From the NCBI RefSeq assembly GCF_001700435.1, contig NZ_LYPC01000027.1, positions 1,232,433 to 1,296,432 on the forward strand: DNA of 64,000 bases, written 5' to 3'. The notes below the pieces were generated by a model. The model was not told the DNA's origin and made no database searches. It saw nothing but the letters and a program-made list of their open reading frames with translations. The position numbers and the translations under genes were made by a program. Below, piece by piece: positions 45,480 to 55,208 of this stretch (positions are counted from its first letter, which is position 1; each line of letters opens with the position of its first letter). The stretch is from Paenibacillus pectinilyticus. GTDB taxonomy: Bacteria > Bacillota > Bacilli > Paenibacillales > NBRC-103111.

Positions 45480-45506
45480 AGGCCATTCCTAGTCGTAGGG
45501 TGGCCT
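45480..45506 (+). terminator. Stem-loop before the scaffold gene
   Basis: AGGCCA and TGGCCT flank an imperfect inner stem; ATTCTATTG follows, so termination would be partial. It may tune scaffold and capsid levels relative to portal. Confidence 0.45.
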
Positions 45507-45600
45507 ATTCTATTGTCCTTTCTGAGGTGACCACTGTGAATAGTACAGGATCGGGCTAATCTCGCGTTGATGCCGTCGCGAAAACATGGAGGTTTTAATC

Positions 45601-46473
45601 ATGGACCAAAACGAATACCGCAAAGCAAGAGAAACGGGCGCAACAGTAAGTGACGCCGACTTACAAGCAGCAGAAACAGAAGTAATCGATGATCAATTCG
45701 AGGAAGAATCAGATGAAGTCATCGAGGAAGAGTTAGAAGAGGTACAGGACGATCTAGAAACCTCTGAGGATGACGTTGAGGAAGAAGTCGAGCAACTATC
45801 CCCGAAGGAACAAACAGCCTTCCAGAAGCGCCTAGAGCGCGAACAGAAGAAGATTGAAGAAAAGCTCCGCACCGAGATGGAGGAGCAGTTCAAGCAGAAG
45901 TACAGCAAGCACGATGAGGTCATCTCATCCATGGGTGGGGATCCTGAAAAGATTCTCAATGCTGCTAAAGAAGCGCAAATGGTGAGAGAAGCACAGCGGC
46001 TAGCCGATCAAAACGGATGGTCAGATGCTGACACTCAGTGGTACATCGAGCAACAGAAGCAGCAGCAAGAGCTTAAAGAGCTCCGTGTGCAAATGCAGAT
46101 TAACAGGCTTAAAGACAATCCTGACTATGCAGGTATTGCAAGCATGGAAAAAGATATCTTAGCGAAGATTGATCGTTCCAATGGTGCTTTAACCGTCGAA
46201 GAAGCCTTCTGGGCGCTTGGCGGAAATAAGCGAGTAGAACAGGTCAAACTCGAAGCGCAACAGCGTGAGATAGCTAAGAGAGCGCAACAACCACGCACCG
46301 TACAACGTGATTCACCGAGTACGAGTGTTGGGGAGAAGCCGCTGTCACCATCAGTATTGGCTGAGGCTAAGAAGATGGGAATAAGTGAGGCGGAGGCGCG
46401 TAGGTTAATGACTGCTCAATCTGCTCAAACAATTGACGAATGGCGAGAAAAACGCAAAGGAAGTGGGAGGTAA
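45601..46473 (+). CDS. Phage scaffold-type protein
   Basis: ATG 45601 (MDQNEYRKARETG) is eight bases after GGAGG, better than the in-frame ATG 45586, in which that GGAGG lies. 290 residues, very acidic at 25-65, then long helical and coiled-coil segments rich in Glu, Lys and Gln, ending in a basic helix (RLMTAQSA..WREKRKGSGR). Composition, size and position between portal and capsid genes are those of internal scaffolds that shape the prohead. Confidence 0.8.
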   Translation: MDQNEYRKARETGATVSDADLQAAETEVIDDQFEEESDEVIEEELEEVQDDLETSEDDVEEEVEQLSPKEQTAFQKRLEREQKKIEEKLRTEMEEQFKQKYSKHDEVISSMGGDPEKILNAAKEAQMVREAQRLADQNGWSDADTQWYIEQQKQQQELKELRVQMQINRLKDNPDYAGIASMEKDILAKIDRSNGALTVEEAFWALGGNKRVEQVKLEAQQREIAKRAQQPRTVQRDSPSTSVGEKPLSPSVLAEAKKMGISEAEARRLMTAQSAQTIDEWREKRKGSGR

Positions 46474-46943
46474 TGGAAACCCAACTCCCAAAAAGATTTA
46501 TAGACAAAGTTGATTTTACTGGAAGTTGTTGGATTTGGATGGCCAGTAAAGTTGGCGGTCGTTATGGTCAATATAGATACAAAGGAAAAATGGGCTTATC
46601 GCACCGCTTTTCTTGGGAGCATTTTAATGGAACTATTCCTCCTGAAATGCGAGTTCTTCATAAGTGTGATGTTCCATCGTGCGTTAATCCATTGCATCTT
46701 TTTTTAGGTACAAATCAAGACAATACAGATGACATGATGGAGAAAGGTCGGCACGTAAACACGATCAAAAAAGGTGAAGAAGCTCTGAATGTTAAACTGT
46801 CTCAAAGACAAGTTGACGAAATAAGAGAAACGTACCAACGACGTGCCAGAAATGAGTTTTCTACTATTGGACTCGCTAAAAAATTTGGAGTAAGTAACCA
46901 ACAAATTAGTAGAATCATAAACAACAAAAGATGGACAGGTTAA
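46473..46943 (+). CDS. HNH homing-type endonuclease in the head operon
   Basis: ATG 46473 overlaps the scaffold stop (TAATG) with GGGAGG upstream; 156 residues. CWIWMASKVGGRYGQYRYKG, LHKCDVPSCVNPLHLFLGTN and DMMEKGRH are the HNH_3 core; FSTIGLAKKFGVSNQQISRI is a C-terminal helix-turn-helix. Same family as the gene in front of rusA. It splits scaffold from head-protein genes, as mobile HNH genes often do in phages. Confidence 0.85.
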   Translation: METQLPKRFIDKVDFTGSCWIWMASKVGGRYGQYRYKGKMGLSHRFSWEHFNGTIPPEMRVLHKCDVPSCVNPLHLFLGTNQDNTDDMMEKGRHVNTIKKGEEALNVKLSQRQVDEIRETYQRRARNEFSTIGLAKKFGVSNQQISRIINNKRWTG

Positions 46944-46961
46944 AAATAAGGAGGAATTCAC

Positions 46962-47405
46962 ATGCAAATCGTAAGATCAGGAAAGAATGCGGACAATGTG
47001 CCTATCATTGTATGGCTAGCAATGGCAGACAGCCAAACAATCGCTTATGGTGATTTGATTCAGATTAACGGAACTAGCCGTAAAGGTGAAGCAGCTGTGG
47101 CTGCATCTACCACCATCGTAGGTATTGCTCAGCAAGCGATCACCACTACCACTGCTACTGCGGCGGACGTAATCCCTGTGGCCATCGTGCGTCGCGAGGT
47201 TGTGCGTATGGCTGTTTCTCAGGCAGGAACGAAGAAGACGTTCGCTGACACTGACAAGTACACAACAGCTTATGACCTGCTGAACAAAACATCTATCGCA
47301 CCTGATGATACAACAGGCGGTATGTGTTATGTACAAGCTTATGACAACACAAATAACACCGTGGACGTTATTTTCGCTGATGCGAACTTAGCGAACGTAG
47401 GATAA
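46962..47405 (+). CDS. Head decoration-like protein (DUF2190-type)
   Basis: 147 residues with AAGGAGG before the ATG. Ala/Thr/Val-rich small beta protein (VGIAQQAITTTTATAADVIP) directly upstream of the capsid gene, the normal place and size for capsid-stabilising decoration proteins. A head-associated role is inferred from context. Confidence 0.65.
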   Translation: MQIVRSGKNADNVPIIVWLAMADSQTIAYGDLIQINGTSRKGEAAVAASTTIVGIAQQAITTTTATAADVIPVAIVRREVVRMAVSQAGTKKTFADTDKYTTAYDLLNKTSIAPDDTTGGMCYVQAYDNTNNTVDVIFADANLANVG

Positions 47406-47418
47406 GGGGGAACCAAAT

Positions 47419-48312
47419 ATGCCAGTTATGACAGGTCAGTTTAACAATCTATGGACACGAAAGATCGATGAAACATTCTTCGAAGGTTGGGATGAAGAGC
47501 CGGAAGAGTGGTCCCAGTTCCTCCTAGATCAACAATCCAATCAACATAACGAAACATACCAATCATTCGCGGGTACTGTTCGTTGGAAAACTAAGCAAGA
47601 AATGCAGAACGCGCAGCAAGATTCATTTGAACTGGCTGACTTGATCGTCACGGAGCACACGCCATACGGTGTGGAAATCATCCTATCTCGTGAGGACATT
47701 GACGATTCCAAGTATGGCGAAGTTCTTGATATGACTTCTGATGCAGGGCGTTCTGGTCGAAACACGGTAGAGCAAAACTCTGTTAGCGTGTTGGATCTTG
47801 CGTTCGATGGAACGAATGGAAAGATTTACGATGGACAAGCATTAATTTCGGCTAACCATCCATACCGCAAGACTGGTTTGAGTGGTGTACAATCCAATCT
47901 GACGACTGGCGGCATTACTGATATCAACGTCAAGGCTGGCATTAACCTATTCAATACGCTGAATGATGAGGCTGGTAAACGTATCAAAATGCGTCCATCG
48001 AAGTTCATCTCACATATGAATAACCAGTTCGAGTTTGCGACTGTGTTCCAGTCCGCGGATCGTTCAGGAACAGCAAACAATGACAAAAACACATTGCCTA
48101 GCATGCAGTTTGTTGGATCTACGTTCATGGCATCTCAAACAGCGTGGTTCTTGCAAGCTAAGCAGCACAAAGCAATCCACTTCTACCGCGTAAAACCTGA
48201 GTTTGTTAAACGTAAATACATGAATCCGAATGGTTCTCAATCATGGGATGGTTATGTACGTGAATCAACAGTTGTTCGAAATTGGAGAGGCTGGGTTGGT
48301 AGCCAGGGATAA
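47419..48312 (+). CDS. Major capsid protein
   Basis: 297 residues. Position after scaffold and decoration genes, plus blocks such as FDGTNGKIYDGQALISANHP and the C-terminal FYRVKPEFVKRKYMNPNGSQ, fit HK97-fold capsid proteins of the Mu-F/T4-like head group. No N-terminal delta domain is obvious, agreeing with a separate scaffold. GGGGG ribosome site. Confidence 0.83.
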   Translation: MPVMTGQFNNLWTRKIDETFFEGWDEEPEEWSQFLLDQQSNQHNETYQSFAGTVRWKTKQEMQNAQQDSFELADLIVTEHTPYGVEIILSREDIDDSKYGEVLDMTSDAGRSGRNTVEQNSVSVLDLAFDGTNGKIYDGQALISANHPYRKTGLSGVQSNLTTGGITDINVKAGINLFNTLNDEAGKRIKMRPSKFISHMNNQFEFATVFQSADRSGTANNDKNTLPSMQFVGSTFMASQTAWFLQAKQHKAIHFYRVKPEFVKRKYMNPNGSQSWDGYVRESTVVRNWRGWVGSQG

Positions 48313-48324
48313 GGGGGAAATAGC

Positions 48325-48690
48325 ATGCCGAATAATGGCGCAGATTTTCGAGGTCTTGGCGCTAACGCCGGCAATGGAATCGTCTATGCGGACGGTTTCG
48401 CCGGTGCTGGCGGCGTAGTTGGACCTAAAACTATTATCAATACAACAATTACATTCGATCCTCCTTCATTGGCAACCGGAGCAATTGCGGTGTCCAGTGG
48501 AATAACGTTGACGGGTACAGCTTTAGGTGATCACGTCGAACTCTACCCGCCTTATGACACGCAAGGCATCGCTGTTCAGGCTCAGGCATCAGCGGCGAAT
48601 ACAATTGTTATCTCTCTTCACAACCGCAGTGCTGGAACCGTTGACCTTGCAAGTGGTACATGGGGCGTAGTGGTTAAGAGGAGGGTGTAA
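48325..48690 (+). CDS. Small virion-type protein, Gly/Ala-rich
   Basis: 121 residues, Gly/Ala-rich start, then a predicted beta sandwich (GAIAVSSGITLTGTALGDHV, FVISLHNRSAGTVDL-like). It lies 12 bases after the capsid gene. Similar proteins follow capsid genes in several phages as head fibres or decoration; tentative. Confidence 0.55.
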   Translation: MPNNGADFRGLGANAGNGIVYADGFAGAGGVVGPKTIINTTITFDPPSLATGAIAVSSGITLTGTALGDHVELYPPYDTQGIAVQAQASAANTIVISLHNRSAGTVDLASGTWGVVVKRRV

Positions 48691-48693
48691 CGC

Positions 48694-48879
48694 ATGCCAG
48701 AGGTTACATGGGAAGTTAGTGGTGGCGGAGAGCAATCTCCGCCCACTAAAAAGAAGATGGTATTCCTAACGCCGATCAAGATTACGGACAACATGGATGA
48801 TAACCAAAAGACTTTTTTCACTAATTACAACAACATGCAAAAGGAGCTCATAAAAGCTGGGCTTATGGAATCGAAATAG
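48694..48879 (+). CDS. Small phage protein, 61 residues
   Basis: GAGGAGGGTG before ATG 48694. The product (PEVTWEVSGGGEQSPPTKKK) has a flexible start and a helical tail. Function unknown. Confidence 0.5.
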   Translation: MPEVTWEVSGGGEQSPPTKKKMVFLTPIKITDNMDDNQKTFFTNYNNMQKELIKAGLMESK

Positions 48880-48917
48880 GAGGGGCTGCGGCTCCTCTTT
48901 TTCTTTATGGAGGACAT

Positions 48918-49082
48918 ATGGATCACTTTAAGGGTATCAACGAAACGGAACGATTTAACAACGAACTGATGCAACAGACAAGAAGACAAAATGAACTGTT
49001 GGAGCAAATTGCGCAATTGCTTCAGCAACAAAACAAACCGAATCCAAGGGGGAAGGCTAATGAGCCAACTAATAGATCCTAG
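48918..49082 (+). CDS. Small coiled-coil phage protein, 54 residues
   Basis: ATG after ATGGAGGAC. MDHFKGINETERFNNELMQQ... LLEQIAQLLQQQNKP is a helix/coiled coil. It overlaps the next gene by 23 bases in another frame. Confidence 0.5.
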   Translation: MDHFKGINETERFNNELMQQTRRQNELLEQIAQLLQQQNKPNPRGKANEPTNRS

Positions 49083-49317
49083 CTCGTCAGGTGCCGTTGT
49101 AGTCACTAAAAGCGACACCATTGATATTGTGTATCCTTCAGGAATTAAACGCTCTAAAGGGATTTACGTAGGCGTCACAGGAGATTTGAATTTAGTATTA
49201 GCGTCTGGTGTAACCGTGTTATTTAAAGCTGTTGCCGCAGGAGTAGTTCATCCTATTTCCGTTAAGCGAGTAATGTCCGCAAGCACGACAGCTACTGATA
49301 TTGTCGCATTGTACTAG
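49060..49317 (+). CDS. Small beta-rich phage protein, 85 residues
   Basis: ATG 49060 (MSQLIDPSSSGAVVVTKSDT) after GGGGGAAGG is the proper start; the upstream in-frame ATG has no ribosome site. Compact beta protein ending ASTTATDIVALY, typical of small head proteins next to the spike genes. Function not known. Confidence 0.55.
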   Translation: MSQLIDPSSSGAVVVTKSDTIDIVYPSGIKRSKGIYVGVTGDLNLVLASGVTVLFKAVAAGVVHPISVKRVMSASTTATDIVALY

Positions 49318-49328
49318 GAGGTGGGATC

Positions 49329-50873
49329 ATGTCATCTGTACCATCAGAAGTAAGTAAGTACATGGGGAATGCGGTGAAGTTAGCAGATATATGGGGATCT
49401 ATTATCTACAATGTAAAAGCATACGGAGCTAAAGGAGATGGGTCTGATGATTCATCAGCGGTTCTTGCTGCTATAACTGCTGCAAATGGTGGGCCTGTAG
49501 AATTTCCACCTGGAACATACAACCTAGTTGGAATGAGTGGTGTTGGTGGTAGAGTAAATTTAGTATCTCTATTCGGCGCTGTCATAAAGGGATTCTACTA
49601 CAAAGAACTGAATTCCCCATCCCAAAGTATAAGTGCAACAACAGCTGAAACGGATGCTTATTTCACTGCAACAAACCTTACTTTCGAAGGTGTTGGAACA
49701 ACTCCCGGTCTGAAAATAGAAAACCAATCGCAAGGGACGTTTATCAAATCATTCGACCTTCATCGATGTACATTTCGCGGTCAAATTGGACTCGAGACTA
49801 AAAATTGTCTAGATTCGAACATACACGATTGTGCGTTCATTCATAATCAATACGGCTGGAAAGCGCTATCTAACACGAACATAACCGTAACTGATGCTAG
49901 ATTTTTCTCCCCAACTGGTTATGGCGTATACATCAATCAGTCTGATACTGACACATTTAATCGTTTCGGTGGAGAGAGTATTAAGTTTACAAGTTGCCAA
50001 TGGTTCGATGGCGCTACAGCAATCCAATGTATTAATCACAATTACATGATTATCGATAATTGCATGATCGATTACTTTAACATGGGCGTTTACTTAAAGG
50101 GCAGTAGGTTCACTAAAATAGTATCAGGAACGTACATCGGACACACTGCGGGCAGTCGATATTCTGGTCCGCTTGGTATCACACCAACCAAATTAGGTTG
50201 TCTGTACGCCGAAGGTGATCAAGCTCGTTCTTTCACTTCTGGAGTGGAAATATCACATGTGAAATTCGCAGGATATTCAGATGCTGCAGCCGACTTAGTA
50301 TTTTTAGATGGATCAATAACCACATTCAATGGGATTGAGAACACGAGTATCACAAATACTCAATTTCATATGGTAGGCACAACACCGACAACGAAGTACC
50401 ATTTGAACGTTAAAAATGCACAAGACATTATTCACTCGGGTAATCGTTATTACGCGCCGAATAATGACAATCTTCTGGCGCCGTGGTTGTTTACTACAAT
50501 GACGAGGCTGATTTCTCAAAATAATAACTTCACCAACTGCTTCAAATCAACGAGTGCGAATATTCCTCCTGCTAGCGGTGCTGTTGGTAATCAGATCATG
50601 GAGGCCGCAACGCTCACTGTGACTGGCAATGGGACTTCCACGACAGGAACAGCTCAATATACGTACGTGAATAAATATACTGGTGTTCCTAAAATTGTCG
50701 TAACTGCTAACTCAGGTGGCACATATGGAACCAATGTCAGTAAAATCAATGTTGGGGTAATCGCAAAAGACAGTTCAACATCATTTGTAGAAGCTTGCCA
50801 TATAGATGGAACTGTAATACCAAACGGTAATACGATTATTATCGATGTATTCGTGATTGGTACACCTGGATAG
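49329..50873 (+). CDS. Tail spike 1, pectate-lyase-fold
   Basis: 514 residues. After a 25-residue N-terminus, VKAYGAKGDGSDDSSAVLAA is the classic entry of the pectate_lyase_3 beta-helix, followed by repeats of short beta strands (CTFRGQIGLETKNCLDSNIH, WFDGATAIQCINHNYMIIDN). A small C-terminal domain follows. Such trimeric spikes bind and cut host surface polysaccharide. Very close to the head proteins rather than the tail module, before the adaptor-like gene. Confidence 0.85.
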   Translation: MSSVPSEVSKYMGNAVKLADIWGSIIYNVKAYGAKGDGSDDSSAVLAAITAANGGPVEFPPGTYNLVGMSGVGGRVNLVSLFGAVIKGFYYKELNSPSQSISATTAETDAYFTATNLTFEGVGTTPGLKIENQSQGTFIKSFDLHRCTFRGQIGLETKNCLDSNIHDCAFIHNQYGWKALSNTNITVTDARFFSPTGYGVYINQSDTDTFNRFGGESIKFTSCQWFDGATAIQCINHNYMIIDNCMIDYFNMGVYLKGSRFTKIVSGTYIGHTAGSRYSGPLGITPTKLGCLYAEGDQARSFTSGVEISHVKFAGYSDAAADLVFLDGSITTFNGIENTSITNTQFHMVGTTPTTKYHLNVKNAQDIIHSGNRYYAPNNDNLLAPWLFTTMTRLISQNNNFTNCFKSTSANIPPASGAVGNQIMEAATLTVTGNGTSTTGTAQYTYVNKYTGVPKIVVTANSGGTYGTNVSKINVGVIAKDSSTSFVEACHIDGTVIPNGNTIIIDVFVIGTPG

Positions 50874-50895
50874 AGATAAGAAAGGAGTTGTCTCC

Positions 50896-51627
50896 ATGGC
50901 CTCATCCCAGCTAATTCTCAATGACGTAGACTTACGTTACCGAAATACTTACACAACAGCACAGAAGATTGTCTGGATGAATGAAGAAGTAAACGAACTG
51001 TTCGAGATACTTGAAATCGACTCTCCACCTGTCAACTTTCCGTTGCAGACAAATGTTCAATTCTACCCCATTCCCGACAACGTAGATATCGACCGCATCA
51101 AAACGATCAGCATCCAAGTGAATGACGGTTCGGATACACCAGACTTCAGGCAGCTACCTTTCAGAATGAACGACGATAATTCATACACATACGGAACGGA
51201 CTTGTACTACACCATTGTAGGCGAGTCTTTTTTTATTCCCAATGGTACTGTAGATGATCGTCAGATCTACATCTACATGGACTCACAGCCGACTGAGATT
51301 ACGACAGCTAACCTTGATAGTGAACCATCCGTTCCGAAGAGGTACCAGGAGCTGCTTAAACTCGGTTTGTTAAAGAGAATTGCTGCAGCCCGCAAGGACA
51401 CATCGTGGCATAACAATTACGACGCAGAGTACCAAGAGAAAATATTCGAGTTAGAAATGAAGATGAAGCAGTCAGAGCCAGAGTTTAGAGCGCCAATCGA
51501 CGCGTTACCACGCCGAAACTGCAACCGTTCAGGTCGCAGAGCAGAGTTCGTGACGCTAAAAACAGACAATTACGGCGACAACACGTGGACGGACTTATCT
51601 AAAAATTCATGGCTTTCGTTTAAATAG
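50896..51627 (+). CDS. Head-to-tail adaptor-like protein
   Basis: ATG 50896 (MASSQLILNDVDLRYRNTYT) after AAAGGAG; 243 residues. VWMNEEVNELFEILEIDSPP, YPIPDNVDIDRIKTISIQ and the helical RYQELLKLGLLKRIAAARKD match the pattern of short-tail adaptor/gatekeeper proteins (P22 gp4 or T7 gp11 type). It would extend the portal channel and carry the tail. Assignment rests on position and pattern. Confidence 0.65.
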   Translation: MASSQLILNDVDLRYRNTYTTAQKIVWMNEEVNELFEILEIDSPPVNFPLQTNVQFYPIPDNVDIDRIKTISIQVNDGSDTPDFRQLPFRMNDDNSYTYGTDLYYTIVGESFFIPNGTVDDRQIYIYMDSQPTEITTANLDSEPSVPKRYQELLKLGLLKRIAAARKDTSWHNNYDAEYQEKIFELEMKMKQSEPEFRAPIDALPRRNCNRSGRRAEFVTLKTDNYGDNTWTDLSKNSWLSFK

Positions 51628-51638
51628 GGGGTGGATAT

Positions 51639-53417
51639 ATGGCAACGCCAACACCAAATTTAGGGCTAATCATGCCCGATATGTCAGATGAGGTAGATCA
51701 AACGATACCAGCGTTAGCATCGAGTCTTGGAATTGTTGATGCGGCCACGGGTAAGCTTTCGGATTTAGCTACGGTAGATAAGTCGAGTTTAGTGGCTGCC
51801 ATTAGCGAGAGTTCGAATGGGCTTGATGCGCTTAAGGCGGATGTTGCGAACAAATCATACTATGTCACGCCTGAGATGTATGGGGCTGTAGGGAATGGAA
51901 CGACTGACGACGGCACGGCTTTTCTGAATATGTATGCTGATGCAAAAACGAAGCAAGTCAGTGTGAGGCTGACCAAGTCACGCTATAAAATTACAAAGCC
52001 GTTAAATACTGTAGGGGTTTCAACGTATAGCGATATTTATTCGGTTCTCGATATTCAAGTTTCTGCGGCCGATGGCAATGCGTTTACGTGGGGTGGCGAG
52101 AACGTAACAATCTGCGGTGTATGCTTCGAGTTGTCCAACTCAACAACCAACACATCCATGCAAGGGCTGTACAACGCATCGTCTAACGTCAACAATCAGC
52201 GATTCATCCGTAACAAGGTCAAAGGCAAGACATTCAAGTCTGACGGCGTGACTGGAAATATCTATGGCGTATGGGTCAATGCAAATGGGTTAAGAGGCGT
52301 CCGCATATGTGATAATGTGTTTGAAACTGTAAACTATCCTGTGCAAATCAACCAACAAACAGCTGGCGGAAACATTGCTACACCAATGGGATCGCCTATC
52401 GAAAATATCTACATCGAAGATAATGTAATCCTAAAAGGAACGATCGGTATCAACACGCCTCATGTATATTGCCATCATGCGTTTATTAGAAATAACCGAG
52501 TAACTTCTGATACTGGGTTTAATATCAACCTAGCACATGTTAACAATTTCGTTGTTGAGGGTAATATACTTGATGGCGCAACGGTAACGACGGATTCTGT
52601 TTTGCATATTGAGGATGTTTCATATGCTGGCACCGTAACCAACAATATTATCCGCGCGCAGAATCAAGCAGATGCGATTAGAATCCAATTGGCTTCAGGC
52701 GTATCGCAAGACACCTATGTCCCCACTGAGGGTATACTCGTTGAGGGGAACGATCTTAAAGGTGTTGGTAATGCGAACGGTGTTCAAATTGTTGATACAT
52801 CATCAAAGCGAATTAAACTATCAAATAATAGAATTGAAAACTTTGCTATTGGGGCAACTATAAATGCGACGCAGTGCGATATTAACGACAACCGTTTTTT
52901 GTCGTGTCCTCTTTGTTTGTATTTGACGCAGAGGGTGAGGGTGTCAGGCTTAATTGTTGAAAGTTGTACAACTATAGTTCGCAGCGGGAACTCGATTCCT
53001 GTTGAGATTGATGGAATAACCTTCATTGGAGAGGTTCCGACTTTAAAACCGCAAGTCGTTTCATCGAATATATCAATGGTGATATATCGCAATGTTAGAT
53101 TTAGTTCGCCGGTTGGTGTGACGATATCTTCAACTACTGCATTTGATCTTTTCGTCTTGCCAGATAGCGGAAAGTTTGATTTTAATCTTTATTACAAGTT
53201 AAGTAATACCACCAATTCCTCAATTGTTCGCTTAAATGCGAAATATGATGGAACAACATTCACTCCGACCAAGACATATGAATTACTGAATGGTGGCGTT
53301 GGTGGTGGTACATTCGCAATGACAGCAGGCAAGTTAACAGCTAGTCATTTCTTATCAGGTGGAACACTTTCAATAACTTGGGATATCACAATAGATAGTT
53401 TGGTGTATACGGCATAA
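51639..53417 (+). CDS. Tail spike 2, pectate-lyase-fold with anchor domain
   Basis: 592 residues. Residues 1-75 form a virion-anchor domain (NLGLIMPDMSDEVDQTIPAL seen in many phage fibres). YVTPEMYGAVGNGTTDDGTA then opens a pectate_lyase_3 beta-helix with many strands (IEDNVILKGTIGINTPHVYC, VEGNDLKGVGNANGVQIVDT). The C-terminus is a beta-rich tip. Different anchor from spike 1, so the two probably attach at different places and may cut different glycans. Confidence 0.87.
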   Translation: MATPTPNLGLIMPDMSDEVDQTIPALASSLGIVDAATGKLSDLATVDKSSLVAAISESSNGLDALKADVANKSYYVTPEMYGAVGNGTTDDGTAFLNMYADAKTKQVSVRLTKSRYKITKPLNTVGVSTYSDIYSVLDIQVSAADGNAFTWGGENVTICGVCFELSNSTTNTSMQGLYNASSNVNNQRFIRNKVKGKTFKSDGVTGNIYGVWVNANGLRGVRICDNVFETVNYPVQINQQTAGGNIATPMGSPIENIYIEDNVILKGTIGINTPHVYCHHAFIRNNRVTSDTGFNINLAHVNNFVVEGNILDGATVTTDSVLHIEDVSYAGTVTNNIIRAQNQADAIRIQLASGVSQDTYVPTEGILVEGNDLKGVGNANGVQIVDTSSKRIKLSNNRIENFAIGATINATQCDINDNRFLSCPLCLYLTQRVRVSGLIVESCTTIVRSGNSIPVEIDGITFIGEVPTLKPQVVSSNISMVIYRNVRFSSPVGVTISSTTAFDLFVLPDSGKFDFNLYYKLSNTTNSSIVRLNAKYDGTTFTPTKTYELLNGGVGGGTFAMTAGKLTASHFLSGGTLSITWDITIDSLVYTA

Positions 53418-53464
53418 GCTTGATTATATTTTGAAAAATAAATAATAGGGTGGATTTATGTGAT

Positions 53465-53761
53465 ATGAGAAGCATCAATATGACTATCGTTACGCAAAAG
53501 TGGCAGGACGTGAATGAATTTGCTGTAACCGAAGAGATGTCGAGAATCAATGAAACGAAAATATTAAAAAATGTTGAAGTAACGATTACTTATAAAGATC
53601 AATCAGGATTTATTTTAAAGAATGAGCAGTTTTTGATTAGTGGCGATAACTACGACCTTCTGATGACCGAAAATCCAGATTTTGCACCTGGAAAACCTGC
53701 TAATGAATATAGGGAAGCAGACTTATGGCACGTTATTGATTTGTTACGTAATGAACAATAG
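53465..53761 (+). CDS. Small tail-region protein, about 98 residues
   Basis: MRSINMTIVTQKWQDVNEF, predicted beta-rich with a short acidic helix at the end (WHVIDLLRNEQ). ATG 53465 behind GGGTGG is the likely start. Between spike 2 and the tail gene; may be a chaperone or spike-associated part. Confidence 0.5.
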   Translation: MRSINMTIVTQKWQDVNEFAVTEEMSRINETKILKNVEVTITYKDQSGFILKNEQFLISGDNYDLLMTENPDFAPGKPANEYREADLWHVIDLLRNEQ

Positions 53762-53796
53762 GACCATTATACGCAACAAAGTAAGGGGGCTAGTAA

Positions 53797-55197
53797 ATGG
53801 CTCAATGGAGAGGATTACCTTCATCATTGGACAAGCGCGGCGCTAATAATTTCAGCGGTGGACTGGACTTAGGCCAGAACGCGTTCAACATAAACGATAA
53901 CTCAAGTACTGATGAGTTTGGGTGGGACTTCGAAGACTACCCCGCCTTGAAGGTCAGGAACGGCCGTACAAGCTTCGGGGCATCTGGTGGTGCAGTAACA
54001 AGGTTGCTCATCAATTACAAGAGTACGAGGATGCTGAGGGCTGTTGGTACGGTGATACAAACTGAGTCATCTGGTGTATGGTCGAATCTAGCAACTGGTC
54101 TTACAGATACCGACTGGAGCGCTGTGAATTACCGTGATTCGCTGATCATGACCAATGGTACGGACAATGTGAAGGTATACAATGGGACAACTTATGCTGA
54201 TCTGAGCGCATCAGCGCCTAAAGGTAAATACGTAACGCAGCATGACAACAGAGTGTACATTCTGAAAGACAGAACAATATCGTATTGCGCTTTAGGAATT
54301 CCAACTGATTGGACGACTGTGGACGATGCCGGAGAAATAAATATGTCCACACCGAACGGTGAATTAGGTACAGCTATAACTAGCTTCAATGGTTATGTCA
54401 TCGGTTTCTCGATGAATTACTATGCCAAGTTGTACGGTAAAGGTCCTGATGATTACGAGTTGCTCGATGGATACGGAAATATCGGATGCGCTTCGGCCAA
54501 AACAATTCAGAACGTAAATGGAATTTTGTACTGGATGGATCAGCGCGGAATTTACAGCTATGACGGTGGTGTTCCTGAAGATATCTCGCAACCGATTAGG
54601 CCTTATTTAACGAACCTGAACGTATCACAGATCGATAAATGTTTTGGTGGTACAGACGATCAGAAATATTACATTGGGCTCGTTACAGGGTCAAATACAG
54701 AGCCTAACGTACTACTCGTTTATGATCCTAGAAGTGATCGTAAGAAGTGGAGAGTACAAAGCTTAATTACAGACCTTAGATACTCAACAAACTTTAATGG
54801 TCGATGGTACAACGGAGGTTCAAGCGGAAAAACGTACCTGATGAACGAGGGTGACACCGACGATGGACTAGCGATTCCTTACAGTGTAACGTCCAGGCCT
54901 TTCGATGAGAAGTATCCAGAGGCAGAGAAAGAATACTACGAAATGCACATGCAAGGCGAATTCCCATCAACAGCTACATTAGGTCTAAGCGTATCTACGG
55001 ATGACCAAGGCAGCAGCTTCACGGGGATACAGTATGATCCTATTTCAACGTCTAATTTAACTCAAAATAGAAACCTGATCGTACCTATGGACACGGTCGC
55101 GCTGGCATTTTGGATGCGATATAAGATATCTGGAACAGGACGAATAAAGATCGTCGGAGTTCAACGCTACTGCAGGATACAGCCGGTTCAATATTAA
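53797..55197 (+). CDS. Tail nozzle/stabilisation protein-like (beta-propeller)
   Basis: 466 residues with many short beta repeats (YRDSLIMTNGTDNVKVYNGT, HDNRVYILKDRTISYCAL, NVNGILYWMDQRGIYSYDGG). The pattern resembles propeller tail proteins (P22 gp10 / T7 gp12 type) that form the distal tail tube of podoviruses. In this cluster without tape measure it is the best nozzle candidate (inference). Confidence 0.65.
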   Translation: MAQWRGLPSSLDKRGANNFSGGLDLGQNAFNINDNSSTDEFGWDFEDYPALKVRNGRTSFGASGGAVTRLLINYKSTRMLRAVGTVIQTESSGVWSNLATGLTDTDWSAVNYRDSLIMTNGTDNVKVYNGTTYADLSASAPKGKYVTQHDNRVYILKDRTISYCALGIPTDWTTVDDAGEINMSTPNGELGTAITSFNGYVIGFSMNYYAKLYGKGPDDYELLDGYGNIGCASAKTIQNVNGILYWMDQRGIYSYDGGVPEDISQPIRPYLTNLNVSQIDKCFGGTDDQKYYIGLVTGSNTEPNVLLVYDPRSDRKKWRVQSLITDLRYSTNFNGRWYNGGSSGKTYLMNEGDTDDGLAIPYSVTSRPFDEKYPEAEKEYYEMHMQGEFPSTATLGLSVSTDDQGSSFTGIQYDPISTSNLTQNRNLIVPMDTVALAFWMRYKISGTGRIKIVGVQRYCRIQPVQY

Positions 55198-55208
55198 GGA
55201 GGCATATC

